From Chitinophagaceae bacterium IBVUCB1 (lineage in GTDB: Bacteria > Bacteroidota > Bacteroidia > Chitinophagales > Chitinophagaceae): a DNA stretch of 64,000 nucleotides. Each line of letters begins with the position of its first letter. Position 1 is the first letter of the stretch. Below, in pieces: positions 8,914 to 17,189 of the stretch. Made by a program: the position numbers and the translations under genes. The stretch is from contig NFUW01000002.1 in NCBI GenBank assembly GCA_002127285.1, forward strand, positions 1 to 64,000. Reading direction: 5' to 3'. Under the pieces are notes generated by a model. That model searched no databases. It saw only the letters and a program-made list of their open reading frames with translations, and had not been told where the DNA came from.

Positions 8914-10011
8914 TCAGGAATTGATGTCTTTGTTTTCTTTAAGCATAGCTGTCATTCGTTCAATAGCTTTGCGGCTATTATCGTCGGGGGCTTTGGCTTT
9001 TGCTTTGTCGCAGAAGCTTAATGCCTTTTTATAATCGCCAACTGCAGAGCAGCCACGCATCATGCCAACAAGTGTTACGAAGTTGTCGGGGTTTTTCTTA
9101 TAGTTTAATTCAAATATTTCTCGGGCTTTTTTCATTTCTTTTTCACGGAGTAAGGTTCTGCCATAGCTGTTCATTTCTGCCATGCTGAACCGTATAACGC
9201 TGGCTGCCATCAGGCTGTCAGCTTCTCGTTTTCTGTTCAGTTGCAGTAATACTCTGCGCTGCAGGTTGATACCAAAGAAAGTAGGGACTATCCTGCTGCC
9301 TTGTCTGGCATATTCCAGCGCTTTATCCAGCATGATATTATTATCAAGGTAATAACCGGCAGCCTCGAAGTAAGCATTGGGATTGAACGTTTTCTGCCCG
9401 TTCATTTCTCTTTCAATACTTGCCAGTTGCAGTTTTTGCAGTTGAGTAGATACGGTAAAAGGTATGGATAATTTGTCCCATGTTAGGGCAATCTCCGCAC
9501 TGCTGTCTGTTTGATTTCGAAAACTGTACGTCAGCCTTTCGGTTGTATATTGTTCTGATACAGGCTTTACGTTTACCCTCAGCGCGTCCTCGTTCGCATC
9601 GTAGAAATAACTGCCCCAGCCTTCCGTACTGTTAGAGAATATAACGATGCTATTATCTGCCCCGTAAGCAATGTGCAACCCATATTTGCCTGCTTTCAAC
9701 GGTTTGCCTTCTACCATCACGTCTGTAGAAAATTCTATAATTGTATTTTCATTTGCGCCGGCGCGCCATGGGATGTTTCTGGGTTTACCAAAACTGGCAT
9801 CTGCCATAAAGCCCTCATGCACAACGCTGCCCCATACTTTGCCATCTCTGCCCCTTAGCCCCGGACGCCCATAGCTGATTTTTACATCCGTTATACCAAT
9901 AGTTTCTCCAATAGTAGCTTTTACGCTTCCGCCGTTTGCCGGCATAGTTAATTGCGCGTTCGTTGCAAAGACGGAAAGCATACAGCATACGACTGATAAT
10001 ATCTTTTTCAT
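8914..10011 (-). CDS. DUF2911 domain protein, longer paralogue
   Basis: The 365-aa protein has a signal peptide (MKKILSVVCCMLSVFATNAQ), then the same DUF2911 core as its downstream neighbour: ISYGRPGLRGRDGKVWGSVV, IPWRAGANENTIIEF and LKAGKYGLHIAYG. The C-terminal 170 residues are TPR-like helices, with more repeats than the shorter copy (KALEYARQGSRIVP, KKAREIFELNYKKNPDNF, KKALSFCDKAKAKAPDD). Tandem location and a shared two-domain plan indicate an old duplication followed by strong divergence. Function is unknown. Confidence 0.88.
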   Translation of the reverse strand: MKKILSVVCCMLSVFATNAQLTMPANGGSVKATIGETIGITDVKISYGRPGLRGRDGKVWGSVVHEGFMADASFGKPRNIPWRAGANENTIIEFSTDVMVEGKPLKAGKYGLHIAYGADNSIVIFSNSTEGWGSYFYDANEDALRVNVKPVSEQYTTERLTYSFRNQTDSSAEIALTWDKLSIPFTVSTQLQKLQLASIEREMNGQKTFNPNAYFEAAGYYLDNNIMLDKALEYARQGSRIVPTFFGINLQRRVLLQLNRKREADSLMAASVIRFSMAEMNSYGRTLLREKEMKKAREIFELNYKKNPDNFVTLVGMMRGCSAVGDYKKALSFCDKAKAKAPDDNSRKAIERMTAMLKENKDINS

Positions 10012-10133
10012 GTTATTGATTTGCAGCCAAAGCTATGGGTATGCCATTGCAGATATGTACCCCGATAGGGGTGATTAGGTTTTTTTAGGCTTTGGTAATA
10101 ACTGCGTTATTTTGCGGCATAAATACAGATACG

Positions 10134-10430
10134 ATGAACCACAACGTAAATCTTGCCATACAAGTGTTGCCCGTACACCTGCCGCAGCCCGAAGCTTATG
10201 CTATTGTAGATGCCGCCATAGACTGCATCAAAGCATCGGGGTTGCAGTATGTTGTTTGCCCCTTTGAAACAGTGATAGAAGGGTCGTATGAGCAAGTAAT
10301 GAAACTGGTAGATGATATACAAACGGCTTGCAACGGTGCAGGCGCACAATCGCTGCTGATAAACATGAAGCTGCAACGCAGCTTTGTAAAAGACATAGCC
10401 ATAGACGATAAGATAGGTAAGTACAAATAA
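10134..10430 (+). CDS. Thiamine-binding protein (MTH1187/YqgV, DUF77 family)
   Basis: The 98-aa cytosolic protein has a ferredoxin-like fold pattern. It shows the family N-terminus LAIQVLPVHLPQPEAYAIVD, a central GLQYVVCPFETVIEG (the conserved xxTxIEG block) and LVDDIQTACNGAGA. Members bind thiamine or hydroxymethylpyrimidine and form small homo-oligomers. ATG at 10134 (MNHNVN) fits the family start better than the frame opening at 10092. It sits directly before pyrF, which has its own -7 box, so the two are neighbours rather than a clear operon. Confidence 0.8.
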   Translation: MNHNVNLAIQVLPVHLPQPEAYAIVDAAIDCIKASGLQYVVCPFETVIEGSYEQVMKLVDDIQTACNGAGAQSLLINMKLQRSFVKDIAIDDKIGKYK

Positions 10431-10436
10431 TGCGAT

Positions 10437-10444
10437 TACATTTG
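10437..10444 (+). promoter_or_regulatory. -7 promoter box of pyrF
   Basis: TACATTTG is an exact TAnnTTTG match, 20 bp before the pyrF ATG. A -33 element is not clear. Confidence 0.55.
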
Positions 10445-10464
10445 CAGCCCAATCTGTTTGTATT

Positions 10465-11265
10465 ATGAACCGTGCGCAGCTTGTAAGCGAAATAAAAAGA
10501 AAGAAATCTGTATTGTGTGTAGGGCTGGATACCGACCTGAAAAAAGTACCCGCGCACCTGTTTGCAGACGAAGACCCCGTTTTTGCTTTCAACAAAGCCA
10601 TTATAGATGCTACGAAAGACTACACGGTAGCATATAAAATAAATACCGCGTTTTACGAAGCGCAGGGATTGAAAGGGTGGGTGAGTCTTGAGAAGACACT
10701 CAATTATATACCCAAAGATATTTTTACAATAGCCGATGCCAAGCGTGGCGATATTGGCAATACCGCAGAGCAGTACGCGCATACATTTTTTAAGACATAT
10801 CCTTTTGATAGCGTAACGGTAGCACCCTATATGGGTAAAGACAGTGTACAGCCCTTTATGCAGTTCGACGGGCATTGGGCGATTGTACTCGGCCTTACAT
10901 CCAATGCGGGCAGTGCCGATTTTCAGCTACAACAAAGCGGCGATGAATTGCTCTATGAAAAAGTGCTGAAAACAGTAGCAGGCTGGGGTACGCCAGACAA
11001 CCTGATGTTTGTAATAGGCGCAACCCGCAAAGAGCAACTGCAACATGTGCGCCAAATGCTGCCGCATCATTTCTTCCTCATTCCAGGTGTGGGTGCGCAG
11101 GGCGGCGATGTGCCTACCGTTTGCGAAAACGCGCTGAACGCCGACGGGGGCATACTCATCAACGTATCTCGCGCGGTGATATTTGCAAGCAGTGGCGAAG
11201 ACTTTGCCGCTAAAGCAGCCGAAGCCGCTAAAGATTATCAGCAGCAAATGGCAGCTTATTTGTAA
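10465..11265 (+). CDS. pyrF: Orotidine 5'-phosphate decarboxylase
   Basis: The 266-aa TIM-barrel enzyme converts orotidine monophosphate to UMP in pyrimidine synthesis. The catalytic D-x-K-x-x-D motif is DAKRGD at residues 91-96. CVGLDTDLKKVP at the N-terminus and the phosphate-gripping FLIPGVGAQGGD near residue 210 are also present. Length and the N-terminal RKKSVLCVGLD mark the longer class (about 270 aa, subfamily 2). The DUF2851 gene follows after 30 bp. Confidence 0.95.
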   Translation: MNRAQLVSEIKRKKSVLCVGLDTDLKKVPAHLFADEDPVFAFNKAIIDATKDYTVAYKINTAFYEAQGLKGWVSLEKTLNYIPKDIFTIADAKRGDIGNTAEQYAHTFFKTYPFDSVTVAPYMGKDSVQPFMQFDGHWAIVLGLTSNAGSADFQLQQSGDELLYEKVLKTVAGWGTPDNLMFVIGATRKEQLQHVRQMLPHHFFLIPGVGAQGGDVPTVCENALNADGGILINVSRAVIFASSGEDFAAKAAEAAKDYQQQMAAYL

Positions 11266-11295
11266 TTTGATGGTTGTATAATACACCATCATCCC

Positions 11296-12570
11296 ATGCA
11301 GGAAAAACTACTGCAATTTATTTGGCAATACAGCCTGTATCGCCCCGCAGGTTTGCAAACTACTACTGGCGAACCCATAGTGGTGGTACGCACCGGCAGG
11401 TATAACACCAATGCCGGCCCCGACTTTCTGGATGCGCGCATACGTGTAGGCGGCACATTGCTTGCGGGTCATGTAGAACTGCACATAAACCATACCGACT
11501 GGCAGAAGCATGGGCATCAGCACGACGAAGCTTACAAAAATGTGATACTGCATGTAGTATATAACTACGACGGTGGCAACGGTGCTGCCAACACACCTGT
11601 ACTGGAACTGCGCGATGCGATACTGCCCGATGTGGTAAGCAAACACGCCGCACTAATGGCGCAGGCACAGCCCATACCATGCGCATCGCAACTGCATATG
11701 GTAAAGGACATAACCAAAGAAGGCTGGCTAACGCGCGTACTGGCCGAACGGTGGGAAGATAAGCAAGTAGCATGGCGCGGACTACTGGATAGCAGCGCAG
11801 GCGATTGGCGAAACCTGCTCTACTGGCGCATGGCAGCCAATTTCGGTTTCAAGCTGAATGCGGATGTATTTCTGGAATTGGCACAGTCTATACCACACAA
11901 TGTATTTGCCAAAGGTGGCAGCCTGCTGCAAACAGAAGCCGTACTGTACGGACAGGCAGGTATGCTGGATGCTGACTTTACAGACGAATATCCTAATCAG
12001 CAAAAGAAAGAATACCAATACATAAAGCAGAAGTATGGGCTAACGCCACTACCAGCCCATAGGTGGAAGTATCTGCGGCTGCGCCCAGCCAACTTCCCTA
12101 CCATACGCATAGCGCAGTTTGCGGCATTGGTGCATCAGTCGTTCCACTTGTTTTCTCAGATAGCAGCTACCAATAGTGTACAGGAAATATTGCCTTTGCT
12201 GGATGTAACAGCCAGTGCATATTGGGACAATCATTATCGGTTTGACGAACTCACGGACAAGACAGTGCCCAAACGTTTGGGCACATCATCCATTCACAAT
12301 ATCATCATCAACACCATAGCACCTATACGCTACCTGTATGCACAGGCACATGGTACAGACAGGGAGCAAGAGCGTGCCCTGCAATTACTGGATGAACTAC
12401 CCGCAGAGAAAAACCACATCATAAGCCAATATGCCGATGCAGGCTGGAAAGCAATAAACGCCGCGCAGGGGCAGGCGTTTATTCAATTATATAATAACTA
12501 TTGCAGCAAAAAACGGTGCTTGGAATGTGCAGTAGGTTTAAGCCTGCTCAAATCATCCCCACACGAATGA
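11296..12570 (+). CDS. DUF2851 family protein
   Basis: The 424-aa cytosolic protein is recognised by its DUF2851 opening: MQEKLLQFIWQYSLYRP, VRTGRYNTNAGPDFLDARI and GHVELHINHTDWQKHGHQHD. The latter resembles the beta-sheet core of a nuclease-like fold, but no activity is established for the family. The C-terminal half is helical and ends with the cysteine motif YCSKKRCLECAVG, which could bind a metal. The length is typical. Its last 18 bp overlap the tail of the convergent OsmC gene. It is probably expressed with pyrF. Confidence 0.88.
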   Translation: MQEKLLQFIWQYSLYRPAGLQTTTGEPIVVVRTGRYNTNAGPDFLDARIRVGGTLLAGHVELHINHTDWQKHGHQHDEAYKNVILHVVYNYDGGNGAANTPVLELRDAILPDVVSKHAALMAQAQPIPCASQLHMVKDITKEGWLTRVLAERWEDKQVAWRGLLDSSAGDWRNLLYWRMAANFGFKLNADVFLELAQSIPHNVFAKGGSLLQTEAVLYGQAGMLDADFTDEYPNQQKKEYQYIKQKYGLTPLPAHRWKYLRLRPANFPTIRIAQFAALVHQSFHLFSQIAATNSVQEILPLLDVTASAYWDNHYRFDELTDKTVPKRLGTSSIHNIIINTIAPIRYLYAQAHGTDREQERALQLLDELPAEKNHIISQYADAGWKAINAAQGQAFIQLYNNYCSKKRCLECAVGLSLLKSSPHE

Positions 12571-12960
12571 GATCGTTTCTTTCAGATCGGGGTGCAGGCT
12601 CTTGGCTACGGGGCAGGTGTGTGCCGCACGTTCTAACACCAATTTTTCCTTCTCGGTATAAGCTTTGCCTGCCGGCATTGTGATGTGTACTTTTATCTCG
12701 CCAATGCGGCGGGGGTCAGCTACCATTATCTTTTCTACTTCACACTCCGTGCCGTCTATATCTATACCATGTGTATCGCCCGCTATAGCCATCGTGGTAA
12801 CGATGCAGGCAGCTAATGCGGTGGCTACGAGGTCGGTTGGCGAAAATCGTTCTCCCTTGCCCCTGTTGTCTGTAGGTGCATCCGTTTCTATCACCGAGCC
12901 CGAGCGCAGGTGGGTACATTCTGTCCTGAAATTGCCTGTATATACTACTTTCGATGTCAT
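12553..12960 (-). CDS. OsmC-family peroxiredoxin-like protein
   Basis: The 135-aa protein carries the OsmC fold signature. The redox cysteines are Cys52 (TALAACIVTTMAI) and Cys116 (AAHTCPVAKSLHP), preceded by RFSPTDLVATALA. The pair reduces organic hydroperoxides in characterised members. The N-terminal arginine-containing strand is also present, and the length is usual for the YhfA/OsmC subgroup. It is convergent with DUF2851 and divergent from the outer-membrane gene at 13011. Confidence 0.92.
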   Translation of the reverse strand: MTSKVVYTGNFRTECTHLRSGSVIETDAPTDNRGKGERFSPTDLVATALAACIVTTMAIAGDTHGIDIDGTECEVEKIMVADPRRIGEIKVHITMPAGKAYTEKEKLVLERAAHTCPVAKSLHPDLKETISFVWG

Positions 12961-13010
12961 GTATCGTTTTTTGTGTTAAATTTACGATGTATCGTTCATA
13001 GAAAACCAAT

Positions 13011-13841
13011 ATGACAGGAAACATAAAATGGTTGCTGGCTTCGGCTATGTTGTTGGTAACAGGTAATGCCATAGCACAGGGTAGCGGCTCCAACAGCCTG
13101 AATATCAATAGTGCGCCATTGGTAGATAAATCGAAGATGGTGAAAAAGCCCAAGCCATTGCGTACCGAACTGAGTGGCGGCTTAAGGCTGAACTCTGACG
13201 GGTGGGGGGTATTTGTAGATAAAGGCTGGGTACGCAGCGAAGAGCGCTACAGCGATTTGTTTTATAATATAAGATTGTTCCAGATAGAGTTTAGTGAAAG
13301 AAAGCATCCCAAGGAAGCTAAACGTACTACCAGACTAAACGTAAACAGTACTGAAAATCCTGCTCCTTTTATTTATGGTAAAATCAACAATTTTTACTCA
13401 TTCAAGTTGGGCTATGGTAATAGAAAGCTAATTGCTGGTAAGCCCGAACCGGGTACTGTTTCTGTTCATTGGGTTTATTTGGGTGGTATTACATTGGGTT
13501 TGCTAAAACCATATTATATAGAGGTAGTGCAAGCAGGTACGTCAGCAATAGAGACCATCAAGTACTCAGAAGCTCAAAAAAATCAATTTACAGACGACAG
13601 GCTTATTATCGGAAGTGCTGGCTTTTCGCAGGGTTTAGGAGAGTTACAGGTGGTGCCGGGCATTCATTTTAAAACAGCCTTACATTTCGACTTCGCAGCA
13701 ACTAAGCATAGCAAATTGGCTATAGAAACAGGTACTAATATCGAATATTATACAAGTTCTATTCCTATGATGGTTAATCAAAAAGAAACAGCATATTTCA
13801 TAAATGTATATGCAGCCTTGCAATTTGGCAAAAGATGGTAA
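13011..13841 (+). CDS. Outer-membrane beta-barrel hypothetical protein
   Basis: The 276-aa exported protein (signal peptide ends GNAIAQ) is followed by a polar linker and then barrel-like strands with aromatic girdles (LRTELSGGLRLNSDGWGVFVD, NNFYSFKLGYGN, HFKTALHFDFA). It ends with an aromatic-tipped strand, NVYAALQFGKRW. This is a frequent Bacteroidota architecture with no assigned function. It lies 64 bp before lipA; no link with lipoylation is evident. Confidence 0.75.
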   Translation: MTGNIKWLLASAMLLVTGNAIAQGSGSNSLNINSAPLVDKSKMVKKPKPLRTELSGGLRLNSDGWGVFVDKGWVRSEERYSDLFYNIRLFQIEFSERKHPKEAKRTTRLNVNSTENPAPFIYGKINNFYSFKLGYGNRKLIAGKPEPGTVSVHWVYLGGITLGLLKPYYIEVVQAGTSAIETIKYSEAQKNQFTDDRLIIGSAGFSQGLGELQVVPGIHFKTALHFDFAATKHSKLAIETGTNIEYYTSSIPMMVNQKETAYFINVYAALQFGKRW

Positions 13842-13905
13842 GCATTGTAACTTGCATCCCTGATACACACCCATTAGGTGTAAAGAATAAGAAGTATTTA
13901 GCATT

Positions 13906-14838
13906 ATGCAGGAATTACCGGTAATAAGTGTAGTAGAAAACAGTAAGGAAACAAAGGTAAAAAAGCCTAACTGGCTGCGTGTGAAGCTGCCAACGGGTGA
14001 GGGTTATCGCCATGTGCGCAATCTGGTGGATACGCACAAACTGCATACGATATGTGAAAGCGGCAATTGCCCCAATATGGGCGAATGCTGGGGCGAGGGT
14101 ACTGCCACCTTTATGATACTGGGCAATATCTGTACGCGTTCCTGCGGTTTTTGCGCTGTAGCTACAGGTCGTCCAGAGCCTGTTGATTGGGACGAACCAC
14201 AGCGTGTGGCTGAAGCCATACACCTGATGAGCGTAAAGCATGCGGTAATAACATCTGTAGACCGAGACGAATTGAAAGACGGCGGCTCTGTGATATGGGC
14301 GAATACTATAAATGCAGTGCGTGTATTGAACCCGGATACTACATTAGAAACACTGATACCAGATTTTAAGGGCGAATGGGACAATCTGCAACGCATTATA
14401 GATGTAGCACCGGAGGTCGTGTCTCATAACATGGAAACGGTAGAGAGCATGACGCGCAAAGTGCGCATACAGGCCAAATACCACCGCAGTCTTGAAGTGC
14501 TGCGCCGCCTGAAAGATGGGGGTATGCGTACCAAAAGCGGCCTGATGCTGGGGATTGGCGAAAAGCCCGAAGAAATATTGCAAACCATGCGCCACCTTGC
14601 AGATAACGGGCTGGATGTACTGACACTGGGGCAATACCTGCAGCCAACACAAAAGCACTTGCCCGTAATACGCTTTGTACACCCCGACGAGTTTGCACAC
14701 TACCGCGAGGAAGGCTACAAGATGGGATTTGACTATGTAGAAAGCGGCCCGCTGGTGCGCTCATCTTACCACAGCGAACGCCATGTAATAAAAGGTGAAG
14801 GCAGGGGTAAATGGGAGGCAGAGAAAGTTAGGGTATAG
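13906..14838 (+). CDS. lipA: Lipoyl synthase
   Basis: The 310-aa radical-SAM enzyme inserts two sulfurs into octanoyl-E2 or octanoyl-GcvH to make lipoyl groups. Both Fe-S sites are intact: the auxiliary cluster [12 protein letters not shown] (C-x4-C-x5-C) and the radical-SAM CTRSCGFC (C-x3-C-x2-C). The C-terminal RSSYHSE gives the conserved serine that ligates the auxiliary cluster. Also visible are [13 protein letters not shown] and LMLGIGE. The length is normal. No lipB is adjacent. Confidence 0.97.
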   Translation: MQELPVISVVENSKETKVKKPNWLRVKLPTGEGYRHVRNLVDTHKLHTICESGNCPNMGECWGEGTATFMILGNICTRSCGFCAVATGRPEPVDWDEPQRVAEAIHLMSVKHAVITSVDRDELKDGGSVIWANTINAVRVLNPDTTLETLIPDFKGEWDNLQRIIDVAPEVVSHNMETVESMTRKVRIQAKYHRSLEVLRRLKDGGMRTKSGLMLGIGEKPEEILQTMRHLADNGLDVLTLGQYLQPTQKHLPVIRFVHPDEFAHYREEGYKMGFDYVESGPLVRSSYHSERHVIKGEGRGKWEAEKVRV

Positions 14839-14857
14839 GTTGATATATACATCTTTT

Positions 14858-15907
14858 ATGAAAAAGCTATTACTATCCCTTACATGCTTGTTTCTAAGTA
14901 TGTCTAAGACTACTGCTGTAAATTTCGATAACTCCTTTTACACGATATTCTGCAAAGAATACAATAGTCAGATAGCATCAGGTAAAAAATATATTGAAGC
15001 GTTAAATGTAACGTCTTTAAAAATGTTTTCTTTTGAGAATGATGCCTTTAAAAATTGGGTGCAAACAGAGCATGCGAAAGACAATAAAGCTACAGATGAA
15101 GTTTTGACGAAAGAAATTGTCTATTTGGTACTTAATAAATTTATTGACAACGAGTTTTTGCAATGTGGGTATGAAATCAATAAATATGAAAAGCAGCTAT
15201 CGTTTTTTGTTAAATATATATGTGATTGTACGGACAATAAAATGAAAGGTTTCAGCAACTATGAGAAAGGTAATAAGCAAGCAATAGTTATAAATGCTTG
15301 TATGAAAGAACTTGTTGCTGATTCCGCAAGTATTCGCATATTAGAAAGTGGTGAGCCTTTCAGCAAGTCTCAGGAGTTAATAAATTGCGGAGGATTATAT
15401 CTCTTTTCAAAATGTTCATTCTTTAGAAATAGCTTGATTGATAATGAATACGCATTTTTTTTCAGTTATAGAAAACGTGATGTTTTTGAAAAAAGAATGA
15501 ATTTGAATAAAGAAATAAATAATGGTATTCTTCATGGTAGAGTTCAGTATGCGAAGCCATTGTTTATTGAAGATAAAGTTTATAGCTCTACGTTAGAAGA
15601 GTGGAAAAAGTGTAGTAAAGAATTGACAAGGTATAAGTCAAATAAGCACATAAAAGACATTAGTGGGTCTGGGGATGAATTGATTACTACATGGATGATT
15701 AATCCGGGTAGCAAAGCAATTGTATTGTTTCAATTAAGTTATAGCCTTAAATGGGTTGCAGGTAAACCCTACATCACAAATACCAAGTATATACCCGCAA
15801 CATTCGTAAAGGATAAGCAAGTATATATTGACAGGAGTACCGTCATTCCAAGCGATGAAGGAATTATATCCTCTGATGCGCCACCTGAAATGGAACTTTT
15901 AAAATAA
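14858..15907 (+). CDS. Secreted hypothetical protein
   Basis: The 349-aa protein begins with a signal peptide (MKKLLLSLTCLFLSMSKTTA); ATG at 14858 was chosen because the frame opening at 14795 lies inside lipA. The rest is Lys/Asn/Ile-rich and AT-rich in codon use compared with lipA, with paired cysteines (KYICDCTD, NCGGLYLFSKC) that could form disulfides. No domain was recognised. Its different base composition and position before a repeat-rich gap make it look like an accessory gene. Confidence 0.65.
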   Translation: MKKLLLSLTCLFLSMSKTTAVNFDNSFYTIFCKEYNSQIASGKKYIEALNVTSLKMFSFENDAFKNWVQTEHAKDNKATDEVLTKEIVYLVLNKFIDNEFLQCGYEINKYEKQLSFFVKYICDCTDNKMKGFSNYEKGNKQAIVINACMKELVADSASIRILESGEPFSKSQELINCGGLYLFSKCSFFRNSLIDNEYAFFFSYRKRDVFEKRMNLNKEINNGILHGRVQYAKPLFIEDKVYSSTLEEWKKCSKELTRYKSNKHIKDISGSGDELITTWMINPGSKAIVLFQLSYSLKWVAGKPYITNTKYIPATFVKDKQVYIDRSTVIPSDEGIISSDAPPEMELLK

Positions 15908-15960
15908 AAGGAAACGGTGTTATTCATATTAGTCTCTGCAGTGTCTCTTGCAAAGGGCAC

Positions 15961-16126
15961 GGCGGTATTTATACATTACCGCCCCATCGGGGCACAAGCT
16001 TTGTAGCATATATTTAATACAAAGTTCAGCCCTGTAGGGGCTGGACTTTGTAAAAATTGTTTCGTCCCGATGGGACGAATATGTTTTTTGAAACTTTTGC
16101 TACAAAACTTTCGTTCCTACGGAACG
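15961..16126. repeat. Cluster of short palindromic (REP-like) hairpins
   Basis: Five inverted repeats stand in a row in the gap between 15908 and 16242. They are GGCGGTA/TACCGCC (15961-15983), GCCCC-ATC-GGGGC (15981-15993), a 13-bp stem with one wobble (16020-16050), TTCGTCCC-GAT-GGGACGAA (16061-16079) and CGTTCC-TAC-GGAACG (16112-16126). Four share a C-rich/G-rich stem around a 3-nt ATC/GAT or GTA/TAC loop while the stem bases differ. They resemble Bacteroidota REP sequences. No gene was seen in this gap. Confidence 0.75.
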
Positions 16127-16148
16127 TTTAATTATGAACTTTTGTTAT

Positions 16149-16224
16149 GTGCCGTCAGGAAGTACTTCCTGACGGTTCGCGTTGGTTTGTGTTGTTACTG
16201 TCAGTAGGTAACTCCTGACAGCAC
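16149..16224 (+). repeat. Two-hairpin dispersed repeat, copy 1
   Basis: A 76-bp unit bounded by GTGC and GCAC. Hairpin 1 (16152-16175) is a perfect 24-bp palindrome built on CCGTCAGGAAGT. A 22-bp spacer (16176-16197, TCGCGTTGGTTTGTGTT core) follows. Hairpin 2 (16198-16221) is an imperfect palindrome beginning CTGTCAG and ending CTGACAG. The same unit is found inverted at 31705-31779, with the spacer conserved as well. Confidence 0.8.
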
Positions 16225-16242
16225 GGGTAAAAGATACCTGAC

Positions 16243-16662
16243 TCACTTCTTCAGCTTTTTCTTCTCATCTTTATAGGTTGCGCTTATTAGCTTTTGCAGC
16301 AAGTTGGTATCTACATCGCTCAGCTTGTTGATGTATATGCAGGCTTTGCTGGTTTTGTGCTTGCCCAGTTTGCTGAGCAGGGCTTCGTATTTATCAAAGT
16401 CTTGTGTGATGTACAGCGTCAGGTTTTGCTTGCGTGGCGAAAAACCGATGAGGCACATATCTGCCTCGTGGCCGCTATCATATTTATAATGATACTGGTC
16501 GAAGCCGACGATGGCAGTACCCCACATCACAGGCTCATGCCCTGTAGCTTTGCGCATCATTTCAATAATAGCCAGTGCATCCGCACGTTTGCGCTCCTCT
16601 GGCAGTGCATTGATAAATGCCATTACATCACCATCGTTCTTTTTAGTTTTTATCTCTGCCAT
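16243..16662 (-). CDS. DUF1801 domain protein (YdhG-like)
   Basis: The 139-aa cytosolic protein has a DUF1801 pattern: DVMAFINALPEERKRADALAIIEMM, then EPVMWGTAIVGFDQYHYKY, MCLIGFSPRKQNLTLYI and GKHKTSKACIYINKLSDVD. Family members are small proteins related to the phage-tail/YdhG fold and are of unclear role. ATG at 16662 (MAEIKTK) was chosen over a TTG at 16674. It follows tspO after 8 bp and is probably co-transcribed with it. The tail is very lysine-rich (KDEKKKLKK). Confidence 0.88.
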   Translation of the reverse strand: MAEIKTKKNDGDVMAFINALPEERKRADALAIIEMMRKATGHEPVMWGTAIVGFDQYHYKYDSGHEADMCLIGFSPRKQNLTLYITQDFDKYEALLSKLGKHKTSKACIYINKLSDVDTNLLQKLISATYKDEKKKLKK

Positions 16663-16670
16663 CAGTATTG

Positions 16671-17132
16671 TCAATTATTAAAATATGCATAGCCATTCAG
16701 CGTAGTAGCAATGATAAGCCATATCAGATAAGGCAACATCAGCAAGCCCCATGTGCCTTTGTGGCTAAAGCCCCACCATGCAAACCATGCCACCAGTAGC
16801 GTAAGCGCGCTGATAACTATCAACCCTGCACCCATCATATGCCATCTGAAGAAGATGGGGTTCCACATCACATTCAGCAGAAATTGTAATGCAAAGAGCC
16901 AGTATAATGCAGGGTGTGTTTTGTAAGTATGTGTGCCGGATGCATGCCACATAAATACCGAATAGCAAAGCATGATGGTAGTCCATGCGGCGCCGAATAC
17001 CCAGCCGGCAGGTGTCCACGGGGCTTTGTTTAGTGATTGATACCATTGGTTGGTAGCAGGATTGCCCAGCAGCAGACCACCGATACCTAATGCGCCAAAG
17101 TTGATGAGTAAAAAGATGAGCAGCCTTATCAT
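16671..17132 (-). CDS. tspO: TspO/MBR family tryptophan-rich sensory protein
   Basis: The 153-aa integral membrane protein has five hydrophobic helices. Family landmarks are LNKAPWTPAGWVFGAAWTT, the YSVFMWHASG segment, LQFLLNVMWNPIFF and a Trp-rich LLVAWFAWWGF. TspO proteins bind porphyrins and other tetrapyrroles and are linked to stress and photo-oxidation responses. The length is typical. It is the first gene of a two-gene unit with the DUF1801 protein. Confidence 0.93.
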   Translation of the reverse strand: MIRLLIFLLINFGALGIGGLLLGNPATNQWYQSLNKAPWTPAGWVFGAAWTTIMLCYSVFMWHASGTHTYKTHPALYWLFALQFLLNVMWNPIFFRWHMMGAGLIVISALTLLVAWFAWWGFSHKGTWGLLMLPYLIWLIIATTLNGYAYFNN

Positions 17133-17189
17133 GTAATGAATATGTGTTACAATAAAGCTACGAAATATTGTACACGAACAGGTGGGCTG

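Noticed and set aside
15961-16224. CRISPR array
   Set aside because: The units are palindromes of differing sequence and spacing, not identical direct repeats with unique spacers, and no cas gene is present.
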